This document shows, piece after piece, positions 16,674 to 25,313 of a stretch of 64,000 nt of DNA (positions are counted from its first letter, which is position 1; each line of letters opens with the position of its first letter). This DNA is from Chthonomonadia bacterium (GTDB lineage Bacteria > Armatimonadota > HRBIN16). Where the stretch lies: positions 1 to 64,000 of the forward strand of contig JABUFA010000013.1 in NCBI GenBank assembly GCA_013314755.1, given 5' to 3'. The notes below the pieces were generated by a model. The model had not been told where the DNA came from. It saw nothing but the letters and a program-made list of their open reading frames with translations, and did no database searches. Made by a program: the position numbers and the translations under genes.

Positions 16674-18202
16674 GACCCCTGGTTTGGTTGGCTTTAGCGA
16701 GCCTGATGTGGTATCCGCCCCGCCTGACGGTTACCCCGGAGGCGGGAAGCACGGTGTCGGATGTGGTGGAGATTCGTGTCACTGCCAGCGAGCCGCTGAA
16801 GCGGTTGGAGTTCCTGCTGGACGGCACTCTGGTTGGAAGCGATACCAGCACGCCCTACACGTGGACATGGGATACTCTTTCAGTGGAGGAAGGGGAACAT
16901 ACGCTGACCCTGCGGGCGATTGACATGAACGACAGGGTGGCGTCCACCGAGGTGCGCTATGTGGTGGATAACGGCTTGTCGCGGGGTGGGCAGTTCTACC
17001 TGGAAAACGCACGTCAGCAGATAGCGTCCCGGATGTGGAGCGAGGCGGCGAAGTCGGCGAGGAGAGCGGTACGCCTTCTGCCGGACGATGGGCAGGCGCA
17101 TTACCTGCTGGCGCAGGCGTGGCTTGGTGTATCAGATTGGGCAAAGGCGCTGGAGAGTGCGGAACGGGCAGTGAAACTGTCGCCCTCAGCCGAGACGCTT
17201 GGCTTGCTGGCGGAAGCGCAGGTTCGTGTGGCGTTTTCACAGCCCACCGATGACGAGAAGCGGTTCTCCTCTTTGCAAAGTGCAGTAGAATCTGCCCTTC
17301 GCGCGGGGGAACTGCGTCTGTCCTCGGCGAAGACCCCCGTGGAGAAAGCGCGAGCACTGGCTTCTCTCGGCAGGCTGGAGGAGGCGGCAACCGCCTATCT
17401 GCAGGCAGGCAACACACCACAGAATCACTTGTCTTCCGCACGCTGTTATCTGCTGGCAGGGCGCTGGCAGGACGCTGACCGAATGTGTAACCTTGCGGAG
17501 CGGCGGGCAGCGGATAAAACGGTGGTCGGTATCTATCGTGCGCTGGCACAGGCGATGCGTGCTCGTACGGGCGATTCCCGCACCATGCTGGAGAAGCTGG
17601 AGGAGAATGAGCAAACCCGGTTGCTGATTGCGCTGGCACGGGCGGATGTCGCTCTGCGGGAAAAGAAGGCTCCGGAGGCGTTGCGCTTGCTGGTGTCTCT
17701 TCCCCAGGAGGGTTCGGGTGCGCTGGATACTCTGCTGATGACGGGGTTTGCAGAGGCGCGCGATTTCCCTCGGGCGGAAGACCATTTCCGCAATGCGCTG
17801 GTGCGCAACCCGCTGAACTGGCAGGCTCTGGCGCAGAAGGGCTACGAGTCGCTGGCAGTGGGTTCCATCGTCAATGCGCATCGCTACTTCAACCTCGCCG
17901 CCCGTATTCGCCCCGATGATGCATGGGTGCTTTGCGGGCTGGCTCTGTGCGAGCAGAACAGGGGGCGTGCGGTGGAACTGGCACAGCGGGCGGTCAAGCA
18001 AGCTCCATCCGACCCGTGGACACTGGTGGTGCTGAGCAGTGTGCAGTGGCGGGCGGGGCAAACAGAAGAGGCGATGCGAACCATCAAGAGGGCGTACGAG
18101 ATGGATCGCGAAAATTACAATATCGGCTCTCCGCCGGACGTACGCCGGGCGGGACAGATAGCGCGTATCTTCGGGCGGAGACCGGCGTTGCCGCTGGATT
18201 AG
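16670..18202 (+). CDS. Ig-like domain plus TPR-repeat protein
   Basis: 510 residues. A short hydrophobic N-terminus ([16 protein letters not shown]) is followed by a bacterial Ig-like domain: VSDVVEIRVTASEPLKRLEF, FLLDGTLVGSDTSTPYTWTW and EGEHTLTLRAIDM are the typical strands. From residue ~100 to the end there are TPR-type repeats (AHYLLAQAWLGVSDWAKALE, AEDHFRNALVRNPLNWQALA, AVKQAPSDPWTLVVLSSVQW). Probably exported or membrane-anchored and a scaffold for protein contacts. Start by ATGA overlap with the upstream secreted protein. Confidence 0.8.
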   Translation: MRPLVWLALASLMWYPPRLTVTPEAGSTVSDVVEIRVTASEPLKRLEFLLDGTLVGSDTSTPYTWTWDTLSVEEGEHTLTLRAIDMNDRVASTEVRYVVDNGLSRGGQFYLENARQQIASRMWSEAAKSARRAVRLLPDDGQAHYLLAQAWLGVSDWAKALESAERAVKLSPSAETLGLLAEAQVRVAFSQPTDDEKRFSSLQSAVESALRAGELRLSSAKTPVEKARALASLGRLEEAATAYLQAGNTPQNHLSSARCYLLAGRWQDADRMCNLAERRAADKTVVGIYRALAQAMRARTGDSRTMLEKLEENEQTRLLIALARADVALREKKAPEALRLLVSLPQEGSGALDTLLMTGFAEARDFPRAEDHFRNALVRNPLNWQALAQKGYESLAVGSIVNAHRYFNLAARIRPDDAWVLCGLALCEQNRGRAVELAQRAVKQAPSDPWTLVVLSSVQWRAGQTEEAMRTIKRAYEMDRENYNIGSPPDVRRAGQIARIFGRRPALPLD

Positions 18203-18219
18203 CGCGAGGAGGAACGACG

Positions 18220-19056
18220 ATGCGATTGATTGTCTTCAGCAAGATGTTTGCGCAGTATGATGTGGATGGTCTGATAGCGCTTGGGCAGGAACTGCGCACG
18301 GAAGGATGGGACCTTGCCGTTCGAAAAGGGCATCCTGTGAACCCGGACAACGCCGAAAAGGCGCTGCCCTCCGCGGTCCGACGCCTGCAGGATGCCGGAC
18401 AGCCCGTGCTGGCGATAACAGGTGAGACCAACCTCCTGTATCCCAATACTCCCTACGTGGAGCCGTTAATGCGGGCAATGGATACCGCCGGCGTGCGTCT
18501 GCTGAAGATTGGGTATTTTCTGTTCGACCCAGCCAAACAGCAGTACTGGCAGGAGGTGGATAACGTTCGGCGTGCGCTGGACGGCTGGCAGAAGCTCGCT
18601 CGGCGTTACAATGTAAAGGTGCTTTACCACACACACAGCGGACCGGCATATATGGGCACGAATGCCTCCGCGCTGATGCACCTGCTTCGCGACTTTGACC
18701 CCTCGGCTATCGGAGCGTATCTGGACGTGGGGCATCTGGTGATAAACGGCGAGCCGTTCGCCTTCGCGCTGGCGATTGTGCGACCATACCTTGCCATGGT
18801 GGGACTGAAGGACATGAAGCCGTTTCTGCAGGCGTCCGGCGATGAGCAGAAGCTGACGTGGGATGTTGTGCCCGCGGGTCAGGGCGGCGTCGCCTGGGGC
18901 GAGGTGTTCCGTCTGCTGGCGAAGGAGGGGTTCAACGGTCCATGCTCCATCCACACCGAGTTTCATGCGCCGTCCGAATCCGCCTTTGTGAAGATGGTGC
19001 AGGCGGAGGTGGCTTACCTGCGCAAGAAGCGGGATAGCGCCCTGGCAGGCGGCTGA
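18220..19056 (+). CDS. Sugar phosphate isomerase/epimerase family TIM barrel
   Basis: 278 residues, ATG 18220 with GAGGAGGAACG upstream, 17 bases after the TPR gene. TIM-barrel pieces are MRLIVFSKMFAQYDVDGLI, LKIGYFLFDP, VLYHTHSGPAYMG, IGAYLDVGHLVINGE, MVGLKDMKPF and the C-terminal PCSIHTEFHAPS. His, Asp and Glu metal-ligand positions are kept. Family members isomerise or epimerise sugars; the substrate is not deducible. Last gene before the ribosomal-protein operon. Confidence 0.85.
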   Translation: MRLIVFSKMFAQYDVDGLIALGQELRTEGWDLAVRKGHPVNPDNAEKALPSAVRRLQDAGQPVLAITGETNLLYPNTPYVEPLMRAMDTAGVRLLKIGYFLFDPAKQQYWQEVDNVRRALDGWQKLARRYNVKVLYHTHSGPAYMGTNASALMHLLRDFDPSAIGAYLDVGHLVINGEPFAFALAIVRPYLAMVGLKDMKPFLQASGDEQKLTWDVVPAGQGGVAWGEVFRLLAKEGFNGPCSIHTEFHAPSESAFVKMVQAEVAYLRKKRDSALAGG

Positions 19057-19060
19057 GCCC

Positions 19061-19089
19061 TTGCATTTGCCCGATTCTTCAAGTATAAT
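19061..19089 (+). promoter_or_regulatory. rplJL promoter
   Basis: TTGCAT (19061-19066), 17-base spacer, TATAAT (19084-19089), just upstream of the L10 leader. Confidence 0.8.
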
Positions 19090-19094
19090 CATAC

Positions 19095-19250
19095 CGCTTG
19101 TCCGAAGACGCAGGCGCTCGCAAGAGCTTAATGGGGTTCCGCCTGCCGAGGCGAAATTGAACAACCGTCAAATCGCGTCGTTCCGCGCCTGATGGGTGCG
19201 GGCGGGGTTTGTGTACGGGGAGCCTTCGCCTCTGGCAGGTTCCCCGTTGT
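19095..19250 (+). ncRNA. Ribosomal protein L10 leader
   Basis: The 5' part (19100-19155) has the L10-leader hallmarks: CCGAAGACGCAGGC, then GCTTAATG, then CGCCTGCCGAGGCG, in that order. A downstream hairpin with arms ACGGGGA (19215-19221) and TCCCCGT (19241-19247) is followed by a T-rich stretch and could be the attenuator. L10, with L7/L12, binds this kind of leader to repress its own operon. Confidence 0.85.
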
Positions 19251-19290
19251 GCTTATTGGGGGCGCGACAGGGAAAGGAGGTGGATACCGT

Positions 19291-19827
19291 ATGCGAGCAA
19301 AGCCCAATCCGCAGAAGGTGGCGCAGGTTGAACAGCTCCGCCAGTGGCTGAGCACATCCAAGGGCGTTATCTTCACCGACTATCGCGGGCTGAGCGTGGC
19401 ACAAATCACGCAACTGCGCAAACAGCTGCGCCAGAATCAGGCGGAGTATCATGTGGTCAAAAATACCCTCTTCCGACTTGCCTCGCAGGGGCTGATCAGC
19501 GATAACCTGGACGACATCCTGCAGGGACCGACCGCGGTCGCCTTCATTCACGGGGACGAGGCCGCGGCGGCGAAGGCACTGTCGGATGCCATCCGCGAGC
19601 TACGTACATTGTCGGTGAAGGGAGCCGTTCTGGGCGGCAAGCGTTACGATGCCGAAGCCGTTCAGCAGCTGGCGAAGCTGCCTCCACGCGAGGTGCTGCT
19701 TGCACAGGTGGTGGGCGGAGTGCAGGCGCCCATTACGGGATTGGTGGGTACTCTGCATGGTATCCTGCGTGACTTCGTGTACACCGTTCAGGCGATTGCC
19801 GACAAGAAATCTGCGCAAAGCGCGTAA
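19291..19827 (+). CDS. rplJ: Ribosomal protein L10
   Basis: 178 residues; base of the ribosomal stalk, binding 23S rRNA and carrying L7/L12 dimers on its C-terminal helix. Characteristic segments are [32 protein letters not shown] and PTAVAF. ATG 19291 has AAAGGAGGTGG upstream; a longer frame reading runs back into the leader RNA and is not coding. Followed by rplL after 14 bases. Confidence 0.97.
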   Translation: MRAKPNPQKVAQVEQLRQWLSTSKGVIFTDYRGLSVAQITQLRKQLRQNQAEYHVVKNTLFRLASQGLISDNLDDILQGPTAVAFIHGDEAAAAKALSDAIRELRTLSVKGAVLGGKRYDAEAVQQLAKLPPREVLLAQVVGGVQAPITGLVGTLHGILRDFVYTVQAIADKKSAQSA

Positions 19828-19841
19828 GGAGGTATAACGCT

Positions 19842-20237
19842 ATGGCACTGAGCAAGGAAGAGATTATCGAAGCCATCAAGGGCATGAGCGTGCTGGAGCT
19901 CAACGAGCTGGTGAAGGCTCTGCAGGAGGAGTTCGGTGTGACCGCTGCTGCTCCGGTGGCAGTGGCAGTACCCGGCGCGGCTGCAGCAGGCGCACCGGCT
20001 GAGGCCGCACCCGCCGAGGAAGAGAAGACGTCCTTCGACGTGATTCTCAAGTCGGTGGGCGAGAAGAAGATCCAGGTCATCAAGGTGGTGCGCGAGATTA
20101 CCAACCTCGGTCTCAAAGAGGCGAAGGACCTGGTGGAGAGCGCGCCACAGCCCATCAAGCAGGGCGTGACCAAAGAAGAGGCGGAGCAAATCAAGGCGAA
20201 GTTCGAAGCCGAAGGCGCAACGGTGGAAATCAAGTAG
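19842..20237 (+). CDS. rplL: Ribosomal protein L7/L12
   Basis: 131 residues. The N-terminal dimerisation helices ([20 protein letters not shown]) are followed by an Ala/Pro-rich hinge and the C-terminal factor-binding domain ([37 protein letters not shown]). It recruits elongation factors to the stalk. A terminator hairpin follows at 20257. Confidence 0.98.
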   Translation: MALSKEEIIEAIKGMSVLELNELVKALQEEFGVTAAAPVAVAVPGAAAAGAPAEAAPAEEEKTSFDVILKSVGEKKIQVIKVVREITNLGLKEAKDLVESAPQPIKQGVTKEEAEQIKAKFEAEGATVEIK

Positions 20238-20256
20238 AACACACTACCGCCTCTGC

Positions 20257-20290
20257 ACGCCGGTGCTCCAGAGGGGCGCCGGCGTTTTTG
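20257..20290 (+). terminator. rplJL terminator
   Basis: ACGCCGG (20257-20263) pairs with CCGGCGT (20279-20285), followed by TTTTTG and further T-rich sequence. Confidence 0.85.
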
Positions 20291-20341
20291 TTCCTCTCTG
20301 GGTTGCAGTCCCCGCTTGCCTTCATGTAACATGTACCCGCT

Positions 20342-20896
20342 ATGAATCGCAAACAGCTTGTCATGGCGCTGTTATGCGGGTGCGTATGGATAAGCGGAGG
20401 GGGATGCGAATCGCCGCGCGCACAACGGCAACCTCCGCCTCGCCAGCCCGCTCAACAGCAACCAAGCGTGCCTCCCCTCCGGGTGGAGACAGAGTCTCTG
20501 CAGCTACAGTGGCGAGAGCCGGGCAGTCCCAGCCGAGTGGTGTGGGAGGCATCTGTTCCCCAGGCGCAGGCAAGCGGCGCCCAGGCAGGAGCAACGGGTG
20601 AGTTTGAAAACGTGCGCTGTGTGCTGTACGAGGAGGGAAAGCCGACCACCGATATGTATGCGGGGCGCGTACGCGCCCTGCAGAGGCAGTGGCGCGTGGA
20701 GGCAAGCGAGGGCGTCCGTGCCTATTCGCGCGTGAACGGCGTGCGCCTTCGGGCAGATAGGGCGATATGGTGGGCACGGCAGAATCGTCTAATAGCACGG
20801 GGGAACGTACAGGTTACCGGCAAGCAGTTCAGCCTGCAGGCTCGCGAGGTGGAACTGGACACCGCCCTGCAGGTGATGCGCGTGTTATCGCCTTGA
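20342..20896 (+). CDS. LptC-like lipoprotein
   Basis: 184 residues. Signal peptide with lipobox WISGGGC, then a Gln/Pro-rich linker. The remaining beta-rich part (GEFENVRCVLYEEGKPTTDM, RLRADRAIWWARQNRLIARG, SLQAREVELDTALQVMRV) has the OstA/LptC-type beta-jellyroll pattern. It heads a gene string with LptA-like, LptB and LptF/G proteins, which supports LPS transport; LptC of the Proteobacteria is membrane-anchored rather than lipidated. There is no ribosome binding site; TAACAT ends nine bases before the ATG, so a leaderless mRNA is possible. Confidence 0.75.
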   Translation: MNRKQLVMALLCGCVWISGGGCESPRAQRQPPPRQPAQQQPSVPPLRVETESLQLQWREPGSPSRVVWEASVPQAQASGAQAGATGEFENVRCVLYEEGKPTTDMYAGRVRALQRQWRVEASEGVRAYSRVNGVRLRADRAIWWARQNRLIARGNVQVTGKQFSLQAREVELDTALQVMRVLSP

Positions 20897-20913
20897 GACC
20901 GAGGGATAAAAGG

Positions 20914-21468
20914 ATGAGTTTGGGGCAAAAACTGATAATGATTTTCTCTTTGAGCGTTATCACGATACCTGCTCTGGCACAGGTACAGGTGGGGCAATAT
21001 CGCCTCAGCCGCTACCAACAGATTGTGACCGAATACAAGCGGGATGGTACCGTTGTGGTGAAGGTGACGGGCAATCGTGTGGTGCTGGAAAGCGCGGATG
21101 GACAGGTGCGCATGGAAGCCAGCGTCATCACCGCCGAGTCGCGCCTGCGAGCCGGGCAGGAGACGCGCCTGACGAGGGCACGAGCCGAGGGGCAGGTCAC
21201 CTTCCGCCTGAGCCAGCCCAAAGAGAATCGCGTCGCACGCGGGCGAGCAGGTGTTGTTGCATACGACGACGCCACTCGCCAGGTTACCCTGCAAAACGGC
21301 GTCTTTGTGGAGGTAGAGGACCCGCAGTTTACCGCCACACAGAAGGGCGACAGAGGTACCATCTATCTGGGCGAGGAGGACCTGCGGGTGGTGTTAGAGG
21401 GTGACCCGGAACGCACCGAGACCACCATCCAGCCCAAACAGCCTCCGGCGGAGGGGGCGAAAAAATGA
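20914..21468 (+). CDS. LptA/OstA-like periplasmic protein
   Basis: 184 residues from ATG 20914 with GAGG upstream. Signal peptide [20 protein letters not shown], then repeated short beta strands ([54 protein letters not shown]) typical of the OstA/LptA jellyroll that bridges the periplasm for LPS. Its stop overlaps the lptB start by ATGA, the same order as in Proteobacteria. Confidence 0.78.
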   Translation: MSLGQKLIMIFSLSVITIPALAQVQVGQYRLSRYQQIVTEYKRDGTVVVKVTGNRVVLESADGQVRMEASVITAESRLRAGQETRLTRARAEGQVTFRLSQPKENRVARGRAGVVAYDDATRQVTLQNGVFVEVEDPQFTATQKGDRGTIYLGEEDLRVVLEGDPERTETTIQPKQPPAEGAKK

Positions 21469-22190
21469 TACTTCGCGCCCAAAACTTGGTCAAAATCTAC
21501 AAAGGTCGCCGGGTGGTGGACGGCGTGTCCCTGCAGATGAGCGCGGGCGAGATTGTGGGTCTGCTGGGACCGAACGGAGCCGGAAAAACAACCACCTTTT
21601 ATATGATTGTGGGGCTGGTTCAGCCAAACGATGGGCGGGTGTGGCTGGATGACCGCGAAATTACCCGCCTGCCGATGTATGCGCGGGCGCGGATGGGCAT
21701 CGGCTATCTGGCGCAGGAGCCATCGGTATTCCGCAAGCTGACGGTGGAAGACAACCTGCGCCTGGTGATGCAGTTACAGGGCTTGCCTGAGAAGCAGATA
21801 CGCCAGCGGGTGGACGAACTGCTGGAAGAGTTTCATATCGCGCACCTGCGTAATTCGCGGGGCTACGTGCTGTCGGGAGGCGAACGGCGCAGGGTGGAGG
21901 TAGCGCGGACAATAGCCGCTTCGCCCAAATTCATCCTTCTGGATGAACCGTTCACCGGCGTCGACCCCATCGCCATCGCCGACCTGCAACGTATCATTGC
22001 GCATCTGCGCGAGCGGCTGGGGGTGGGTATCCTGATTACCGACCATAACGTTCGGGCGACCCTGCGTATTACCGACCGGGCGTATATCATCCATAACGGC
22101 AAAATCCTGACCGAGGGGAGCTCGGACAAACTGCCCGAAGACCCCATCGCCCGGCAATTCTATCTTGGCGAAGAGTACGAGCATATTTAA
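21465..22190 (+). CDS. lptB: LPS export ABC transporter ATPase LptB
   Basis: 241 residues. Walker [16 protein letters not shown]-loop [19 protein letters not shown] signature [14 protein letters not shown], Walker [16 protein letters not shown] and H-loop [14 protein letters not shown] are all present. The LSGGERRR signature and GVDPIA are typical of LptB. It powers LptF/G to extract LPS from the inner membrane. The permease gene follows after three bases. Confidence 0.95.
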   Translation: MILRAQNLVKIYKGRRVVDGVSLQMSAGEIVGLLGPNGAGKTTTFYMIVGLVQPNDGRVWLDDREITRLPMYARARMGIGYLAQEPSVFRKLTVEDNLRLVMQLQGLPEKQIRQRVDELLEEFHIAHLRNSRGYVLSGGERRRVEVARTIAASPKFILLDEPFTGVDPIAIADLQRIIAHLRERLGVGILITDHNVRATLRITDRAYIIHNGKILTEGSSDKLPEDPIARQFYLGEEYEHI

Positions 22191-22193
22191 CTC

Positions 22194-23303
22194 ATGCGTC
22201 TCAAAGTCATAGACCGTCTGATACTGCAGGAGCTCATCGGACCGTTCGTGTTCGGTGTGCTGTTGTTCACGGTACTTTTCTTTGCAGGTGGCAACCTGTT
22301 CCAGCTCACGGAGTACCTGGTGAAGGGAGCCTCTTTGTGGACGGTCGGGCGCATGGTCCTGCTCAGCCTGCCGCAGATTATGGTCAAGACCTTTCCCATG
22401 GCGATGTTGCTCGCCTCTCTGCTCGCTTTTGGCAGGCTTTCCAGCGAAAGCGAGACGGTGGCGCTGTACGCCGCTGGCTACAGCCTGACTCGCATCGTGG
22501 CGCCGGTGCTGGCGATGGGGGCGGTGGTCAGCCTGCTGGCGATGGGCTTTAATGAGGTCGTCGTGCCTCCGGCGACCGCAGAGATGTGGCGATTGCGCAC
22601 GGCGGTTCTGCGCCAGATAGGGGAACGGGCACAGCCTGTCACGCAGACGGTGATGCGGGCGGGGAAGGTGGAAACGCTGATTACCGCTCAGGGCGGTGTA
22701 GACCTGCAGGCGGGCATCCTTTACGATGTGACCGCGGTGCAGTTTGCGCCCGCTTCGGAAAGCTGGCGTCCGGTGTTGATTGTACATGCCCGTCGTGCCA
22801 AATGGCTGGGCGGACGGGAGTGGGACCTCTACGATGGCTACTGGATGACGGGCGATGGGCGGGTGTGGGCAAAGTTCGAGCGCACCAGCACGCGCCTTCT
22901 GCGTGGCGGACTTCGCAAAAGCCTGCGCGAGATTGAAACCGATCTGGTGCCAGACCCCGACAGCCGCAGCTTCCGACAAACTTTAGAGCGTATCCGCCGG
23001 TATCGTCAGGCGGGCGAGGACACCCGGCAGATGGAGGTGGAGCTGTACAACAAAATCTCTCTGCCTCTTGCCAGCCTGATTTTTGGCTTCGTGGGAGCAC
23101 CACTGGGCATCCGCCGACAGCGCAGTACCGCCGCGGCGGGATTTGCCCTGAGTATCTTTATCATCTTCCTGTACTGGGCGCTGGCGCAGTATCTGTTCAT
23201 TCTGGGACGCGGGGGCACGCTGTCGCCCCTGCTGGCAAGTTTTCTGCCCGATATTCTGGGGCTGGTTGCGGGAATCGTTATCCTGTGGAGACGCGGGCGG
23301 TGA
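22194..23303 (+). CDS. LptF/LptG family LPS export permease
   Basis: 369 residues. Three N-terminal TM helices (QELIGPFVFGVLLFTVLFFA, then a second containing TFPMAMLLASLLAFGRLSSE, then LAMGAVVSLLAMGFNEVVVP), a periplasmic beta domain (~residues 130-260), then three C-terminal helices beginning LYNKISLPLASLIFGFVGAP. This is the YjgP/YjgQ layout. Only one permease is encoded here; E. coli uses an LptF/LptG pair, so this protein either works as a homodimer or has a partner elsewhere. Confidence 0.92.
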   Translation: MRLKVIDRLILQELIGPFVFGVLLFTVLFFAGGNLFQLTEYLVKGASLWTVGRMVLLSLPQIMVKTFPMAMLLASLLAFGRLSSESETVALYAAGYSLTRIVAPVLAMGAVVSLLAMGFNEVVVPPATAEMWRLRTAVLRQIGERAQPVTQTVMRAGKVETLITAQGGVDLQAGILYDVTAVQFAPASESWRPVLIVHARRAKWLGGREWDLYDGYWMTGDGRVWAKFERTSTRLLRGGLRKSLREIETDLVPDPDSRSFRQTLERIRRYRQAGEDTRQMEVELYNKISLPLASLIFGFVGAPLGIRRQRSTAAAGFALSIFIIFLYWALAQYLFILGRGGTLSPLLASFLPDILGLVAGIVILWRRGR

Positions 23304-23316
23304 GGAGGTCTTTGAT

Positions 23317-24864
23317 ATGCCTGTACGCACCATCATCATCGGACTGATTTTCATCGTGGTCAGCGGCTTTATCGCCTATTTTGGCGACTGGCTGGGGCGC
23401 TATCTGGGCAAACGGCGAATCTCCGTGTGGGGACTGCGTCCACGCCATACCGCCATGCTGATTACCAGCCTCACCGGCTCGCTGATTGCCTTCCTGACCA
23501 TTGTGGCGGTTCTGGCGACGGCGCAGACATTCCGCGAAATCATCGTGCGCGGCGAGCGCATTCTGGAACAGTCGCGCCAGATGCAGAGGCGATACGCCCA
23601 GCTCACCCGCGACTACCAGCAGCTCCAGCAACAGTACGATGCCGCCGCCCAGCGCATCCGCGAACAGCAACAGCAGATGGAAGAAAATACCCGCCAGCTG
23701 CAACAGCAACAACAGCAACTGCAGGAGGTAAGGGCGCAGCTTCAGCAGAGGCTCCGGCAGGTGGTGGAATTGAACCGGCGCATCGCTGAACAGAGCAGGC
23801 AACTGCAAACCCTGCAGGCACAGAACAGCGCACTCAAAGCAGACAGCGAACGCCTGCGGCGGCTGAGCAACCAGCTTCGTCAGACGAACGCCCAGCTCCA
23901 GCGCCAGGGGCAGTTCCTGCGTGAACAGAACTCCCTGTACCAGCAAAACAACACCGAGCTGGCATCGCAGAACATGCGCTACGCCAGCGAGAACGTGCGC
24001 CTGAACACCGAGAACGTGCGTCTGCAACAGCAGGCAGACAATCTGCGCAGGCAGACCGAACAGCTCGAACAGCAAAGCCGACAGCTGCAGCAACAGGCGG
24101 ACGTGCTCAGGGCAACGGTTCAGCAACTGCAGGCGCAGGAAGCCGAACTGCGCGGGGTCATAGAACGGCTGGAGCAGATGAAAGAGAAGCCCATCGTGGC
24201 ACGCAAAGATGAGGAAATCGCCCGGCGGGTGATACCGGCTGGCTTATCCGTGCGGAGCGCCCGCAACGAGGTGTACCGTCTGCTGGTAGAGGCGGGGCGC
24301 GTGGCACAGGCAAGGGGCGCATCGGCAGGAAGCGCACATCGGGCGGCGTATGTACCCTTAAAGCGCATCAGCATGCCCACGTCGGCGGGAGGCAGCACGG
24401 AAGTAGTTGCCGATGAAGCCATGAGCGTGGAGGTGCTGGCAGAGCAGATAGCGCGGTCCGAAGAGCCAGTGGTGGTGCTGGCGGTGGCGGTGCGCAACAG
24501 TGTGGCTGGCGAGCCGGTACAGGTGGAACTGCGTCCGTATCGTAATCGTCTGGTGTATCGCAAGGATGAGGAGATTGCCCGCGTGCGAATCTGGTCGGGG
24601 CGCAGTACGGGCGAGATACTGAACACGCTAATTGAGTTCCTGCGCGACGAGGTGCGCTCTCGTGCCATTGAAGCGGGAATTATCCCCCGCGTTGACGCTG
24701 AAGGCGAGCCGTCGGTGGGCACAGTGACGAGCGCGGAGCTGACCGACCTTGCCGACCGCATTGTGCGCGAGGGCAGAGGGCGTTACGTGAACGTGGTGGC
24801 AGTAGCGGATGCAGATACCTACTCCGCGGACAGTCTGCGCCTGCGGTTCCGAATTGTACAGTAA
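23317..24864 (+). CDS. DUF3084 membrane protein with long coiled coil
   Basis: 515 residues, ATG 23317 with GAGGAGG upstream. Two N-terminal TM helices flank the DUF3084 signature (FGDWLGRYLGKRRISVWGLR and PRHTAMLITSLTGSLIAFLT). A Gln-rich coiled coil of ~200 residues follows, then a globular C-terminal domain (~residues 300-515, RVIPAGLSVRSARNEVYRLL onward). Function of the family is unknown; the shape suggests an envelope-spanning or scaffold protein. It lies 13 bases after lptF/G and before a YqgF-like gene, so it is probably in the same operon. Confidence 0.85.
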   Translation: MPVRTIIIGLIFIVVSGFIAYFGDWLGRYLGKRRISVWGLRPRHTAMLITSLTGSLIAFLTIVAVLATAQTFREIIVRGERILEQSRQMQRRYAQLTRDYQQLQQQYDAAAQRIREQQQQMEENTRQLQQQQQQLQEVRAQLQQRLRQVVELNRRIAEQSRQLQTLQAQNSALKADSERLRRLSNQLRQTNAQLQRQGQFLREQNSLYQQNNTELASQNMRYASENVRLNTENVRLQQQADNLRRQTEQLEQQSRQLQQQADVLRATVQQLQAQEAELRGVIERLEQMKEKPIVARKDEEIARRVIPAGLSVRSARNEVYRLLVEAGRVAQARGASAGSAHRAAYVPLKRISMPTSAGGSTEVVADEAMSVEVLAEQIARSEEPVVVLAVAVRNSVAGEPVQVELRPYRNRLVYRKDEEIARVRIWSGRSTGEILNTLIEFLRDEVRSRAIEAGIIPRVDAEGEPSVGTVTSAELTDLADRIVREGRGRYVNVVAVADADTYSADSLRLRFRIVQ

Positions 24865-24878
24865 GGGAGGTTACCACT

Positions 24879-25313
24879 ATGTCCTCGTCGGGCAAGCCGT
24901 ATGTCCTGGCGATAGACCCCGGACGCAGTAAGATGGGGCTGGCAGTGGTCTGCAACGACGGGCAGATACTGTATCGGGCGGTGCTGGAGCTGGATGAGTT
25001 CGTTCAGGAGATGGTCGCGTTGTATCAGCGTTTTCGCCCGAAGTGCATCGTGATTGGTGGGGGCACCGGCTCGCGCGAAATGGAGCCTATGCTTCGGCAG
25101 TTCATGCCCGGCGTGCAGGTGCACGTGGTTGACGAGGCGTACACCTCCGAGGAGGCGCGTCGCCGCTATCTGCGTGAGAACCCTCCGAAAGGCTGGCGGC
25201 GTCTTATCCCACCCTTCCTGCGTGTCCCAGACCGACCGTATGATGACTACGTTGCCATTATTCTGGCGGAGCGTTACTGGAGCACAGTCAACCGGGAGAA
25301 ACAGCAATCATGA
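24879..25313 (+). CDS. YqgF/RuvX-like RNase H-fold protein
   Basis: 144 residues. YVLAIDPGRSKMGLAVV is the first strand with the catalytic Asp of the YqgF/RuvC group; RPKCIVIGGGTGSREME and VHVVDEAYTSEEARRRYL (Glu) follow the family order, and PYDDYVAIILAERY supplies the last acidic residue. Family members process 16S rRNA ends or act like Holliday junction resolvases. It differs enough from standard YqgF that a paralogous role is possible. Its stop overlaps the next start by ATGA. Confidence 0.8.
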   Translation: MSSSGKPYVLAIDPGRSKMGLAVVCNDGQILYRAVLELDEFVQEMVALYQRFRPKCIVIGGGTGSREMEPMLRQFMPGVQVHVVDEAYTSEEARRRYLRENPPKGWRRLIPPFLRVPDRPYDDYVAIILAERYWSTVNREKQQS

